This document shows positions 12,815 to 27,068 of a stretch of 64,000 bases of DNA, one piece after another. The stretch's first letter is position 1. Every line of letters begins with the position of its first letter. The stretch spans positions 1-64,000 of the forward strand of contig JANJXV010001782.1 of NCBI GenBank assembly GCA_024803745.1, given 5' to 3'. The notes beneath the pieces are model-generated. The model did not search any database, had not been told where the DNA came from, and saw only the letters and a program-made list of their open reading frames with translations. The position numbers were made by a program, and so were the translations under genes. The DNA is from Megascapheus bottae (lineage: Eukaryota > Chordata > Mammalia > Rodentia > Geomyidae).

Positions 12815-15800
12815 ATGGAGGTGTGTGAAGTCATAGAATGGAGGTGTGTGAAGTCATAGATTGGAAGCGTGTGAAGTCATAGAATGGAGGTGTGTGAAGT
12901 CATAGATTGAAGGTGTGTGGAAGTCACAGTATGGAGGCGTGTGAAGTCACAGAAAGGAGGTGTGTGCAATCACAGAATGGAGTTGTGTGAAGTCACAATG
13001 GAGGTGTGTGAAGTCATAGAATGGAGGTGTGTGAAATCAAAGAATGGAGGTTTGTGAAGTCATAGAATGGATTGTGTGAGAAATCATAGAATGGAGGTGT
13101 GTGAAGTCACAGTATGGAGGTGTGTGAACTCAGATTTGAGGTGTGTGAAGTCACAGAATGGAGGTGTGTGAAGTCAAAGAAGGAGGTGTCTGAAGTCACA
13201 GAATGCAGGTGTGTGAAGACACAGAATGGAGGTGTGTGAACTCAGAGAGGAGGTGTGTGAAGTCACAGAATGGAGGTGTGTGAAGTCAGAATGGAGGTGT
13301 GTGAAGTCACAGAATGGAGGTGTGTGAACTCAGAATGGAGGTGTGTGAAGCCACAGAATGGAGGTTTGTGAAGTCATAGAATGGAGGTGTGTGAAGTCAA
13401 AGAAGGAGGTGTCTGAAGTCACAGAATGCAGGTGTGTGAAGACACAGAATGGAGGTGTGTGAACTCAGAGAGGAGGTGTGTGAAGTCACAGAATGGAGGT
13501 GTGTGAAGTCAGAATGGAGGTGTGTGAAGTCACAGAATGGAGGTGTGTGAACTCAGAATGGAGGTGTGTGAAGTCACAGAATGGAGGTTTGTGAAGTCAT
13601 AGAATGGAGGTGTGTGAAGTCATAGAAAGGATGTTGCTGAAGTAAGAATGAAGGTATGTGAAGTCACAGAATGGAGGGGTCTGAAGTCATAGAATGGATG
13701 TTGCTGAAGTAAGAATGAAGGTGTGTGAACTCATAGAATGGAGGTGTGTGAACTCATAGAATGGAGGTGTGTGAATTCATGGAACGGAGTTGTGTGAAGT
13801 CAAAGAATGGAGGTGTATGATATCAAACAATGGAAGTGTGTGAAGTCATAGAATGGAGGTGTGTGAAGTCAGAATAGAAGTGTGTGAAGTCATAGAATGG
13901 AGGTGTGTGAAATCAAAGAATGGAGGTATGTTAAGTCATAGAATGGATTGTGTGTGAAATCATAGAATGGAGGTGTGTGAAGTCACAGAATTGAGGTGTG
14001 TAAAGTCACAGAGTGGAGGTGTGTGAAGTCACAGAATGGAGTTGTGTGTGAAGTCAAAGAATGGAGGTGTGTGAAGTCACAGAATGTAGGTGTTTGATGT
14101 CAGAATGGAGGTGTGTGAAGTCACAGAATGGAGGTATGTGACGTCATAAATGTTGGTGTGTGAAGTCATAGAATGGAGGTGTGAAGTCATAGAATGTAGG
14201 TGTGTGCAGTCATAGAATGGAGGTGTGTGAAGTCACAGAAGGCAGGTGTGTGAAGTCACAGAATACAGTTGTGTGAAGTCATGGAATGTAGTTGTGTGAA
14301 GTCAGAATGCAGGTGTGTGAAGTCATAGAATGGAGGTGTGTGAAGTCATAGAATGGAGGAGTGTGAAGTCATAGATTGGAAGTGTGTGAAGTCAAAGAAT
14401 GGAGGTGCGTGAAGTCATAGATTGAAGGTGTGTGGAAGTCATAGTATGGAGGTGTGTGAAGTCACAGAAAGGAGGTGTGTGATGTCACAGAATGGAGGTG
14501 TGTGAAGTCAAAATGGAGGTGTGTGAAGTCAAAGAATGGAGGTGTGTGAAGTCATAGAATGGAGGTGTATGAAGTCATGGAATGGAGGTTTGTGAAGTCA
14601 AATATTGGAAGTGTGTGAAGTTACAGAATGGAGGTGTGTGAAGTCATAGTATGGAGTTGGGTGAAGTCATAGAATGGAGGAGTGTGAAGTCAGAATGGAG
14701 ATGTGTGAAGTCACATAATGGAGGTGTGTGAAGTCATAGTATGTTGGTGTGTGAAGTCATAGAATGGAGGTGTATGAAGTCATAGAATGTAGGTGTGTGA
14801 AGTCAGAATGCAGGTGTGTGAAGTCATAGAATGCAGGTGTGTGAAGTCATAGAATGGAGGTGTGTGAAGTCATAGATTGTAAGTGTGTGAAGTCGTAGAA
14901 TGGAGGTGTGGGAAGTCATAGAATGGAGGTGTGTGAAGTCACAGAAGGGAGGTGTGTGAAGTCACAGAATCGAGTTGTCTGAAGTCACAATGGAGGTGTG
15001 TGAAGTCATAGAATGGAGGTGTGTGAAGTCAGAATAGAGGTGTGCGAAGTCATAGAATAGAGATGTGTGAAGTCAGAATGAAGCTGTGTGAAGTCTTAGA
15101 ATGGAGGTGTGTGAAGTCAGAATGGAGGTGTGTGAAGTCACAATGGAGGTGTGTGAAGTCATAGAATGGGTTTTTTTGCAGTAACAGAATGGAGGTGTGT
15201 GAAGTCATAGAATGGAGGTGTGGGAAGTAAAAATGGAGTTTGTGAACTCATAGAATGAAGGTGTGTGAACTCATAGAATGGAGGTTGTGAAGTCATGGAA
15301 TGGAGGTGTGTGAAGTCAAAGAATGGAGGTGTGTGAAGTCAAACAATAGAGGTGTGTGAAGTCAAACAATGGAGGTGTGTGAAGTCACAGAATGGATGTG
15401 TGTGAAGTCAAAACGGAGGTGTGTGAAGTCACAAAATGGAGGTGTGTGAAGTCACAGAATGAAGGTGTGTGAAGTCAAAAAGGTGGTGTGTGAATTCACA
15501 AATGGACGTGTGTAAAGTCACAGAATGGAGGTGTGTGAAGTCAAAATGCAGGTGTGTGAAGTCAAAGAATGGAGGTGTTTGAAGTCATCGAATGGAGGTA
15601 TGTAAAGTCATGTCATGGAGGTGTGTGAAGTCACACAATGGAGGTGTGTGAAATCAGAATTGAGGTGTGCTAAGTCATAGAATAGAGGTGTGTGAAGTCA
15701 GAATGGAGGTGTGTGAAGTCAAAAAAATGGAGGTGTGTGAAGTCAGAATGGAGGTGTGTGAACTCATAGAATGGAGGTATGTGAAGTCACAATGGAGGTG

Positions 15801-18800
15801 TGTGAAGTCATAGAATGGTAGTATGTGAAGTTACAGAATGGAGGTGTGGAAGTCATAGAATGGAAGTGTGTGAAGTCAGAAATTGAGGTGTGTGAAGTCA
15901 CAGAATATAGGTGTGTGAATTCAGAATGGAGGTGTGTGAAGTCATAGAATGGAGGTGTGTTAAGTCATGGAATGGAGGTGTGTGAAATCATAGAATGGAG
16001 GTGTGTGAAGTCACAGAATGGAGGTGTGTGAAGTCAGAATGGAGGTGTGTGAAGTGATAGAATTGAGGTGTGTAAAGTCAGAATGGAGGTGTGTGAACAC
16101 ATAGAAGGGAGGTGTGTGAAATAACAATGGAGGTGTGTGAAGTCATGGAATAGAGGTGCGTGAAGTCACAGAAGGAGGTGTGTGATGTCATAGAAAGGAG
16201 CTGTGTGAATTCAGAATGGAGGTGTGTGAAGTCACAGAATGGAGGTGTGTGAAGTCATAGAATGGAGATGTGTGAAGTCACAGAATGGATGTGTGTGAAC
16301 TCACAATGGAGGTGAGTGAAGTCACAGAATGGAGGTGTGTGAAGTCATAGAATGGAAGTGTGTGAAGTCATAGAATGTAGGTGTGTGATGTCAGAATGGA
16401 GGTGGGTGAAGTCACAGAATGGAGGTTGGTGACGTCATAAATGTTGGTGTGTGAAGTCATAGAATGGAGGTGTGAAGCCATAGAATGGAGGTGTGAAGTC
16501 ATAGAATGGAGGTGTGTGAAGTCATAGAATGGAGGTGTGTGAAGTCACAGAAGGGAGGTGTGTGAAGTCACAGAATGGATGTTGCTGAAGTAAGAATGAA
16601 GGTGTGTGAAGTCATAGAATAGAGGTGTCTGAAGTCATAGAATGGATGTTGCTGAAGTAAGAATGGAGGTGTGTGAACTCACAGAATGGACGTGTGTGAA
16701 CACATAGAATGGAGGTGTGTGAATTCATGGAACGGAGGTGTGTGAAGTCAAAGAATGGAGGTGTATGATGTCAAACAATGGAAGTGTGTGAAGTGATAGA
16801 ATGGAGGTGTGTGAAGTCTTAGAATGGAGGTGTGTGAAGTCATAGAATGGAGGTGTGTGAAGTCACAGAAGGGAGGTGTGTGAAATTACAGAATGGAGGT
16901 GTGTAAAGTCACAGATTGGAGGTGTGTGAAGGCACAGAATTGAGGGGTGTGAAGTCAAAGAATGGAGGTATGTGAAGTCACAGAATGGAGGGGTGTGAAG
17001 TCAGAATAGAGGTGTGCGAAGTCATAGAATGGAGGTGTGTGAAGTCAGAAAGGAGCTGTGTGAACTCATAGAATGGAGGTGTGTGAAGTCACAATGGAGA
17101 TGTGTGAAGTCATAGAATGGTGGTTTTTGAAGTCACAGAATGGAGGTGTGTGAAGTCATAGAATGGAGGTGTGTGAAGTCAGATTGGAGGTATGTGAAGT
17201 CACAGAATGGAGGTGTGTCAACTCAGAAAGGAGGTATGTGAAGTCATAGAATGGAGTTGTGTGAAGTCAAAGAACGGAGGTGTGGGAAATCATAGAATGG
17301 AGGTGTGTGAAGTCACAGAATTGAGGTGTATGAAGTCAGAATGGAGGTGTGTGAATTCAGAATGGAGGTGTGTGAAGTCATAGAATGGAGGTGTGTGAAG
17401 TCATGGAATGGAGGTGTGTGAAATCCAAGAATGGAGGTGTGTGAAATCAAACATTGGAGGTGTATGAAGTCACAGAATGGAGATGTGTGAAGTCACAGAA
17501 TGGAAGTGTGTGAAGTCAAAATTGAGGTGTGTGAAGTCACAGAATGGAGGTGTGTGAAGTCACGGAATATAGGTGTGTGAAGCCAAAATGGAGGTGTGTG
17601 AACTCATAGAATAGAGGTGTGTGACCTCATAGAATGGAGGTGTGTGAAGTCATGGAATGGAGATGTGTGATATCCAAGAATGGAGGTGTGTGAAATCAAA
17701 CAATGGAGGTGTATGAAGTCACAGAATGGAGATGTGTGAAGTCACAGAATGGAAGTGTGTGAAGTCAAAATTGAGGTGTGTGAAGTCACAGAATTGTGGT
17801 GTGTGAAGTCAAAATGGAGGTGTGTGAAGTCAAAGAAAGGAGGTGTGTGAAGTCATAGAATGGAGGTGTATGAAGTCATGGAATTGAGGTTTCTGAAGTC
17901 ATAGAATGGAGATTTGTGAAGTCATAGAATGGATGTGTGTGAAGTCAGAAGGGAGATATGTGAAGTCACAGAATGCAGGTGTGTGAAGTCAAAGAATGTT
18001 GGTGTGTGAAGTCATAGAATGGAGGTGTATGAAGTCATGAAATGGAGGTGTGTGAAGTCAGAATGCACGTGTGTGAAGTCATAGAATGGAGTTGTGGGAA
18101 GTCATAGAATGGAGGTGTGTGAAGTCACAAAATGGAGGTGTGTGAAGTCATAGAATGGAAATGTGTGAAGTCATAGAATGGACGTGTGTGAAGTCTTAGA
18201 ATGGAGGTGTGTGAAGTCATAGAATGGAGGTGTGTGAAGTCACAGAAGGGAGGTGTGTGAAGTCACAGAATGGATGTGGCTGAAGTAATAATGAAGGTGT
18301 GTGAAGACATAGAATGGAGGTGTCTGAAGTCATAGAATGCATGTTGCTGAAGTAAGAATGGAGGTGTGTGAACTCATAGAATGGAGGTGTGTGAACTCAT
18401 AGAATGGAGGTGTGAGAATTCATGGAACGAAGGTGTGTAAAGTCAAAGAATGGAGATGTGTGAAGTCACAGAAGAGAGGTGTGTGAAGTCAGAGCATCGA
18501 GGTGTGTGAATTCACAGAATGGAGTTGTGTGAAGTCACAGAATGGAGGTGGGTGAATTCACAATGGAGGTGAGTGAAGTCACAGAATGGAGGTGTGTGAA
18601 GTCATAGAATGGAAGTGTGTGAAGTCATAGAATGGAGGTGTGTGATGTCAGAATGGAGGTGTGTTAAGTCACAGAATGGAGGTGTGTGACGTCATCAATT
18701 TTGGTGTGTGAAGTCATAGTATGTTGGTGTGAAGTCATAGAATGGAGGTGTTTGAAGTCACAGAATGGAGGTGTGTGTAGTCACAGAAGTCAGGTGTGTG

Positions 18801-19439
18801 AAGTCACAGAATAGAGTTCGGTGAGGTCACAATGGAGGTGTGTGAATTCATAGAATGTAGGTGTGTGAAGTCAAAGAATGGATGTTTGTGAAGTCATAAA
18901 TGGAGGTGTGTGAAATCACAGAATGGAGGTGTGTGTAGTCACAGAGTGGAGGTGTGTAAAGTCACAGAGTGGAGGTTTGTGAAGTCTCAGAATGGAGGTG
19001 TGTGAAGTCATAGAATGGAGGTGTTTGCAGTCATAGAATGTTGGTTTTTGAAGTCACATAATGCAGGTGTGTGAAGTCATAGAATGGAGGTGTGTGAAGT
19101 CAGATTGGAGGGGTGTGAAGTAACAGAATGGAGGTGTGTCAACTCAGAAAGGAGGTGTGTGAAGTCATAGAATGGAGGTGTTTGAAGTCATAGAATGGAG
19201 GTGTGTGAAATCATAGAATGGAGGTGTGTGAAGTCACAGAAATGAGGTGTTTGAAGTCAAATGGAAGTCTATGAAGGCAGAATGGAGGTGTGTGAAGTCA
19301 TAGAATGGAGGTGTGTGAAATCATAGAATGGAGGTGTGTGAATTCACAGAATTGAGGTGTGTGAAGTCAGAATGGAGGTCGGTGAAGTCAGAATGGAGGT
19401 GTGTGAAGTCAGAGGATGGAGGTGTGTGAAGTCATAGAA
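12815..19439. repeat. ~6.6-kb HOR, copy 2
   Basis: Second copy of the 6.6-kb unit. It differs from copy 1 by loss of one monomer near 15,130 and gain of two monomers (44 bp) near 18,550, where an extra GTGAATTCACAATGG-type pair is present, plus scattered substitutions. GAGGATGG at 19,412 corresponds to 12,811. Homology to the 6.6-kb unit stops at about 19,440, where a TTGAGGTG monomer starts a different series. The last ~880 bp also form the start of the 4,254-bp HOR, so the two repeat units overlap. Confidence 0.87.
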
Positions 19440-22400
19440 TTGAGGTGTGTGAAGTCACAGAATGTAGGTGTCTGATGTCATAGAATGGAGGTGTGTGAAG
19501 TCATAGAAGGGAGGTGTGTGAAGTCACAGAATGGAGGTGTCTGATGTCATAGAATGGAGGTGTGTGAAGTCACAGAATGGAGGTTTGTGAAGGCATAGAA
19601 TGGAGGTGTGTGAAGTCATAGAATGGAGGTGTGTGAAGTCATAGAATTGAGGTGTGTGAAGTCACAGAATGTAGGTGTGTGAAGTCACAGTATGGAGGTG
19701 TGTGAACTCAGATTTGAGGTGTGTGAAGTCACAGAATTGAGGTGTGTGAAGTCAAAGAAGGAGGTGTCTGAAGTCACAGAATGGAGTTGTGTGAAGACAC
19801 AGAATGGAGGTGTGTGAACTCAGAGAGGAGGTGTGTGAAGTCACAGAATGGAAGTGTGTGAAGTCATAGAATGGATGTGTGTGAAGTCATAGAATGGAGG
19901 TGTGTGAAATCAAAGAATGGAGGTTTGTGAAATCATAAAATGGATTGTGTGAGAAATCATAGAATGGAGGTGTGTGAAGTCACAGAATGGAGGTGTGTAA
20001 AGTCACAGAGTGGGGGTGTGTGAAGTCACAGAATGGAGTTTTGTGTGAAGTGACAGAATGGAGGTGTGTGAAGTCACAGAATGCAGGTGTGTGAAGTCAG
20101 AATACAGGTGTGCGAAGTCATAGAATGGAGGTGTGTGAAGTCAGAATGGAGGTGTGTAAACTCATAGAATGGAGGTGTATGAAGTCACAATGGAGGTGTG
20201 GGAAGTCACAGAATGGATGTGTAAGAACTCAGAAAGGAGGTGTGTGAAGTCTAAAATGGTGGTCTGTGAAGTCATAGAATGGATGTGTGTGAAATCATAG
20301 AATGGAGGTGTGTGATTTCACAGAATTGAGGTGTGTGAAGTCAGAATGGAGGTGTGTGAAGTCAGAATGGAGGTGTGTGAATTCAGAGAATGGAGGTGTG
20401 TGAAGGCACAATGCAGGTGTGTGAACTCATAGAATGGAGGTTTGTGAAGTCACAATGTAGGTTTCTGAAGTCATAGAATGAAGGTGTGTGAAGTCATAGA
20501 ATGGAGGTGTGTGAAGTCACAGAATGGAGGTGTGTGATGTCATAGAATAGAGGTGTGTGAAGTCACAGAATGGAGGTTTGTGAAGGCATAGAATGGAGGT
20601 GTGTGAAGTCATAGAATGGAGGTGTGTGAAGTCATAGAATGGAGGTGTGTGAAGTCACAGAATGGAGGTGTGTGAAGTCACAGTATGGAGGTGTGTCAAC
20701 TCAGATTTGAGGTGTGTGAAGTCACAGAATGGAGGTGTGTGAAGTCAAAGAAGGAGGTGTCTGAAGTCACAGAATGGAGTTGTGTGAAGACACAGAATGG
20801 AGGTGTGTGAACTCAGAGAGGAGGTGTGTGAAGTCACAGAATGGAAGTGTGTGAAGTCATAGAATGGATGTGTGTGAAGTCATAGAATGGAGGTGTGTGA
20901 AATCAAAGAATGGAGGTTTGTGAAGTCACAAAATGGATTGTGTGAGAAATCATAGAATGGAGATGTGTGAAGTCACAGAATGGAGGTGTGTAAAGTTACA
21001 GAGTGGAGGTGTGTGAAGTCACAGAATGGAGTTTTGTGTGAAGTGACAGAATGGAGGTGTGTGAAGTCACAGAATGCAGGTGTGTGAAGTCAGAATACAG
21101 GTGTGCGAAGTCATAGAATGGAGGTGTGTGAAGTCAGATGGAGGTGTGTAAACTCATAGAATGGAGGTGTATGAAGTCACAATGGAGGTGTGGGAAGTCA
21201 CAGAATGGATGGGTAAGAACTCAGAAAGGAGGTGTGTGAAGTCTTAGAATGGAGGTCTGTGAAGTCATAGAATGGATGTGTGTGAAATCATAGAATAGAG
21301 GTGTGTGATTTCACATAATTGAGGTGTGTGAATTCAGAATGGAGGTGTGTGAAGTCAGAATGGAGGTGTGTGAATTCAGAGAATGGAGGTGTGTGAAGGC
21401 ACAATGCAGGTGTGTGAACTCATAGAATGGAGGTGTGTGAAGTCACAATGTAGGTTTCTGAAGTCATAGAATGGAGGTGTGTGAAGTCATAGAATGGAGG
21501 TGTGTGAAGTCACAGAATGGAGGTGTCTGATGTCATAGAATGGAGGTGTGTGAAGTCACAGAATGGAGGTTTGTGAAGGCATAGAATGGAGGTGTGTGAA
21601 GTCATAGAATGTAGGTGTGTGAAGTCATAGAATGGAGGTGTGTGAAGTCACAGAATGGAGGTGTGTGAAGTCACAGTATGGAAGTGTGTGAACTCAGATT
21701 TGAGGTGTGTGAAGTCACAGAATGGAGGTGTGTGAAGTCATAGAATGGAAGTGTGTGAAGTCATAGAATGGAGGTGTGTGAAGCCAGAATGGAGGTGTGT
21801 GAAGTCACAGAATGGAGGTGTGTGAACTCAGAATGGAGGTGTGTGAAGTCACAGAATGGAGATTTGTGAAGTCATAGAATGGAGGTGTGTGAAGTCATAG
21901 AAAGGATGTTGCTGAAGTAAGAATGAAGGTGTGTGAAGTCACAGAATGGAGGGGTCTGAAGTCATAGAATGGATGTTGCTGAAGTAAGAATGAAGGTGTG
22001 TGAACTCATAGAATGGAGGTGTGTGAACTCATAGAATGGAGGTGTGTGAATTCATGGAACGGAGCTGTGTGGAGTCAAAGAATTGAGGTGTATGATATCA
22101 AACAATGGAAGTGTGTGAAGTCATAGAATGGAGGTGTGTGAAGTTAGAATAGAGGTGTGTGAAGTCATAGAATGGAGGTGTGTGAAGTCAGAATGGAGCT
22201 GTGTGAACTCATAGAACGGAGGTGTGTGAAGTCACAATGGAGATGTGTGAAGTCATAGAATGGTGGTTTTTGAATTCACAGAATGGAGATGTGTGAAGTC
22301 AGACTGGAGGTATGTGAAGTCACAGAATGGAGGTGTGTCAACTCAGAAAGGAGGTATGTGAAGTCATAGAATGGAGGTGTGTGAAGTCAAAGAATGGAGG

Positions 22401-22814
22401 TGTGGGAAATCATAGAATAGAAATGTGTGAAGTCACAGAATTGAGGTGTGTGAAGTCAGCATGCAGGTGTGTGTATTCAGAATGGAGGTGTGTGAAGTCA
22501 GAGACTGGAATTGTGTGAAGTCACAATGCAGGTGTGTGAACTGATAGAACGTAGGTGTGTGAAGTCACAATGTAGGTGTGTGAAGTCAGAATGGAGGTGT
22601 GTGAAGTCATAGAATGGACGTGTGTGAAGTCACAGAATGGAGGTGTGTGAACTCACAATGGAGGTGTGTGAAGTCACAGAATGGACGTGTGTGAAGTCAT
22701 AGAATGGAGATGTGTGAAGTCACAGAGTGGAGGTGTGTGAAATCGTGGAATGGAGGTGTGTGAAGTCAGAGAATCGAGGTGTGTGAAGTCACAGAATGGA
22801 GGTGTGTGAACTCA
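18561..22814. repeat. 4,254-bp HOR, copy 1
   Basis: About 187 monomers, repeated downstream at exactly 4,254 bp. Markers: CAATGGAGGTGAGTG at 18,561 and 22,815, CRE octamer at 18,687 and 22,941, and TTGAGGT at 19,440 and 23,694. The first ~880 bp derive from the end of the 6.6-kb unit; the rest matches the left mosaic segment (930-3,240). The unit is therefore a fusion of two older blocks that was then amplified. Confidence 0.9.
19500..21760. repeat. 993-bp tandem repeat nested in the 4,254-bp HOR (~2.3 copies)
   Basis: CAGATTT occurs at 19,709, 20,702 and 21,695, and AAGGCATAG at 19,590, 20,583 and 21,576, all 993 bp apart. The blocks between share the same order of variants, such as TCAGAGAGGAGG and a GTAAGAACTCAG monomer (20,221 and 21,213). 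The same arrangement reappears 4,254 bp downstream and partly near the left edge (1,004 and 1,997). This repeat of about 44 monomers is older than the 4,254-bp amplification. Confidence 0.87.
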
Positions 22815-25800
22815 CAATGGAGGTGAGTGAAGTCACAGAATGGAGGTGTGTGAAGTCATAGAATGGAAGTGTGTGAAGTCATAGAATGGAGGTGTGTGAT
22901 GTCAGAATGGAGGTGTGTTAAGTCACAGAATGGAGGTGTGTGACGTCATCAATTTTGGTGTGTGAAGTCATAGTATGTTGGTGTGAAGTCATAGAATGGA
23001 GGTGTTTGAAGTCACAGAATGGAGGTGTGTGTAGTCACAGAAGTCAGGTGTGTGAAGTCACAGAATAGAGTTCGGTGAGGTCACAATGGAGGTGTGTGAA
23101 TTCATAGAATGTAGGTGTGTGAAGTCAAAGAATGGATGTTTGTGAAGTCATAAATGGAGGTGTGTGAAATCACAGAATGGAGGTGTGTGTAGTCACAGAG
23201 TGGAGGTGTGTAAAGTCACAGAGTGGAGGTTTGTGAAGTCTCAGAATGGAGGTGTGTGAAGTCATAGAATGGAGGTGTTTGCAGTCATAGAATGTTGGTT
23301 TTTGAAGTCACATAATGCAGGTGTGTGAAGTCATAGAATGGAGGTGTGTGAAGTCAGATTGGAGGGGTGTGAAGTAACAGAATGGAGGTGTGTCAACTCA
23401 GAAAGGAGGTGTGTGAAGTCATAGAATGGAGGTGTTTGAAGTCATAGAATGGAGGTGTGTGAAATCATAGAATGGAGGTGTGTGAAGTCACAGAAATGAG
23501 GTGTTTGAAGTCAAATGGAAGTCTATGAAGGCAGAATGGAGGTGTGTGAAGTCATAGAATGGAGGTGCGTGAAATCATAGAATGGAGGTGTGTGAATTCA
23601 CAGAATTGAGGTGTGTGAAGTCAGAATGGAGGTCGGTGAAGTCAGAATGGAGGTGTGTGAAGTCAGAGGATGGAGGTGTGTGAAGTCATAGAATTGAGGT
23701 GTGTGAAGTCACAGAATGTAGGTGTCTGATGTCATAGAATGGAGGTGTGTGAAGTCATAGAAGGGAGGTGTGTGAAGTCACAGAATGGAGGTGTCTGATG
23801 TCATAGAATGGAGGTGTGTGAAGTCACAGAATGGAGGTTTGTGAAGGCATAGAATGGAGGTGTGTGAAGTCATAGAATGGAGGTGTGTGAAGTCATAGAA
23901 TTGAGGTGTGTGAAGTCACAGAATGTAGGTGTGTGAAGTCACAGTATGGAGGTGTGTGAACTCAGATTTGAGGTGTGTGAAGTCACAGAATTGAGGTGTG
24001 TGAAGTCAAAGAAGGAGGTGTCTGAAGTCACAGAATGGAGTTGTGTGAAGACACAGAATGGAGGTGTGTGAACTCAGAGAGGAGGTGTGTGAAGTCACAG
24101 AATGGAAGTGTGTGAAGTCATAGAATGGATGTGTGTGAAGTCATAGAATGGAGGTGTGTGAAATCAAAGAATGGAGGTTTGTGAAATCATAAAATGGATT
24201 GTGTGAGAAATCATAGAATGGAGGTGTGTGAAGTCACAGAATGGAGGTGTGTAAAGTCACAGAGTGGGGGTGTGTGAAGTCACAGAATGGAGTTTTGTGT
24301 GAAGTGACAGAATGGAGGTGTGTGAAGTCACAGAATGCAGGTGTGTGAAGTCAGAATACAGGTGTGCGAAGTCATAGAATGGAGGTGTGTGAAGTCAGAA
24401 TGGAGGTGTGTAAACTCATAGAATGGAGGTGTATGAAGTCACAATGGAGGTGTGGGAAGTCACAGAATGGATGTGTAAGAACTCAGAAAGGAGGTGTGTG
24501 AAGTCTAAAATGGTGGTCTGTGAAGTCATAGAATGGATGTGTGTGAAATCATAGAATGGAGGTGTGTGATTTCACAGAATTGAGGTGTGTGAAGTCAGAA
24601 TGGAGGTGTGTGAAGTCAGAATGGAGGTGTGTGAATTCAGAGAATGGAGGTGTGTGAAGGCACAATGCAGGTGTGTGAACTCATAGAATGGAGGTGTGTG
24701 AAGTCACAATGTAGGTTTCTGAAGTCATAGAATGAAGGTGTGTGAAGTCATAGAATGGAGGTGTGTGAAGTCACAGAATGGAGGTGTGTGATGTCATAGA
24801 ATAGAGGTGTGTGAAGTCACAGAATGGAGGTTTGTGAAGGCATAGAATGGAGGTGTGTGAAGTCATAGAATGGAGGTGTGTGAAGTCATAGAATGGAGGT
24901 GTGTGAAGTCACAGAATTGAGGTGTGTGAAGTCACAGTATGGAGGTGTGTCAACTCAGATTTGAGGTGTGTGAAGTCACAGAATGGAGGTGTGTGAAGTC
25001 AAAGAAGGAGGTGTCTGAAGTCACAGAATGGAGTTGTGTGAAGACACAGAATGGAGGTGTGTGAACTCAGAGAGTAGGTGTGTGAAGTCACAGAATGGAA
25101 GTGTGTGAAGTCATAGAATGGATGTGTGTGAAGTCATAGAATGGAGGTGTGTGAAATCAAAGAATGGAGGTTTGTGAAGTCACAAAATGGATTGTGTGAG
25201 AAATCATAGAATGGAGATGTGTGAAGTCACAGAATGGAGGTGTGTAAAGTTACAGAGTGGAGGTGTGTGAAGTCACAGAATGGAGTTTTGTGTGAAGTGA
25301 CAGAATGGAGGTGTGTGAAGTCACAGAATGCAGGTGTGTGAAGTCAGAATACAGGTGTGCGAAGTCATAGAATGGAGGTGTGTGAAGTCAGATGGAGGTG
25401 TGTAAACTCATAGAATGGAGGTGTATGAAGTCACAATGGAGGTGTGGGAAGTCACAGAATGGATGGGTAAGAACTCAGAAAGGAGGTGTGTGAAGTCTTA
25501 GAATGGAGGTCTGTGAAGTCATAGAATGGATGTGTGTGAAATCATAGAATGGAGGTGTGTGATTTCACATAATTGAGGTGTGTGAATTCAGAATGGAGGT
25601 GTGTGAAGTCAGAATGGAGGTGTGTGAATTCAGAGAATGGAGGTGTGTGAAGGCACAATGCAGGTGTGTGAACTCATAGAATGGAGGTGTGTGAAGTCAC
25701 AATGTAGGTTTCTGAAGTCATAGAATGGAGGTGTGTGAAGTCATAGAATGGAGGTGTGTGAAGTCACAGAATGGAGGTGTCTGATGTCATAGAATGGAGG

Positions 25801-27068
25801 TGTGTGAAGTCACAGAATGGAGGTTTGTGAAGGCATAGAATGGAGGTGTGTGAAGTCATAGAATGTAGGTGAGTGAAGTTATAGAATGGAGGTGTGTGAA
25901 GTCACAGAATGGAGGTGTGTGAAGTCACAGTATGGAAGTGTGTGAACTCAGATTTGAGGTGTGTGAAGTCACAGAATGGAGGTGTGTGAAGTCATAGAAT
26001 GGAAGTGTGTGAAGTCATAGAATGGAGGTGTGTGAAGCCAGAATGGAGGTGTGTGAAGTCACAGAATGGAGGTGTGTGAACTCAGAATGGAGGTGTGTGA
26101 AGTCACAGAATGGAGATTTGTGAAGTCATAGAATGGAGGTGTGTGAAGTCATAGAAAGGATGTTGCTGAAGTAAGAATGAAGGTGTGTGAAGTCACAGAA
26201 TGGAGGGGTCTGAAGTCATAGAATGGATGTTGCTGAAGTAAGAATGAAGGTGTGTGAACTCATAGAATGGAGGTGTGTGAACTCATAGAATGGAGGTGTG
26301 TGAATTCATGGAACGGAGCTGTGTGGAGTCAAAGAATTGAGGTGTATGATATCAAACAATGGAAGTGTGTGAAGTCATAGAATGGAGGTGTGTGAAGTCA
26401 GAATAGAGGTGTGTGAAGTCATAGAATGGAGGTGTGTGAAGTCAGAATGGAGCTGTGTGAACTCATAGAACGGAGGTGTGTGAAGTCACAATGGAGATGT
26501 GTGAAGTCATAGAATGGTGGTTTTTGAATTCACAGAATGGAGATGTGTGAAGTCAGACTGGAGGTATGTGAAGTCACAGAATGGAGGTGTGTCAACTCAG
26601 AAAGGAGGTATGTGAAGTCATAGAATGGAGGTGTGTGAAGTCAAAGAATGGAGGTGTGGGAAATCATAGAATAGAAATGTGTGAAGTCACAGAATTGAGG
26701 TGTGTGAAGTCAGCATGCAGGTGTGTGTATTCAGAATGGAGGTGTGTGAAGTCAGAGACTGGAATTGTGTGAAGTCACAATGCAGGTGTGTGAACTGATA
26801 GAACGTAGGTGTGTGAAGTCACAATGTAGGTGTGTGAAGTCAGAATGGAGGTGTGTGAAGTCATAGAATGGAGGTGTGTGAAGTCACAGAATGGAGGTGT
26901 GTGAACTCACAATGGAGGTGTGTGAAGTCACAGAATGGACGTGTGTGAAGTCATAGAATGGAGATGTGTGAAGTCACAGAGTGGAGGTGTGTGAAATCGT
27001 GGAATGGAGGTGTGTGAAGTCAGAGAATCGAGGTGTGTGAAGTCACAGAATGGAGGTGTGTGAACTCA
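22815..27068. repeat. 4,254-bp HOR, copy 2
   Basis: Second full copy, nearly identical to the first and including its nested 993-bp repeats. A 63-codon open stretch at 22,327-22,518 in copy 1 recurs unchanged at 26,581-26,772, which reflects the recent duplication and not coding function. Small differences are visible, for example AGAGTAGGTG near 25,072 where copy 1 has AGAGAGGAGGTG. One stretch near 26,870 carries a GGAGG monomer where copy 1 has GGACG (22,616). Confidence 0.9.
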
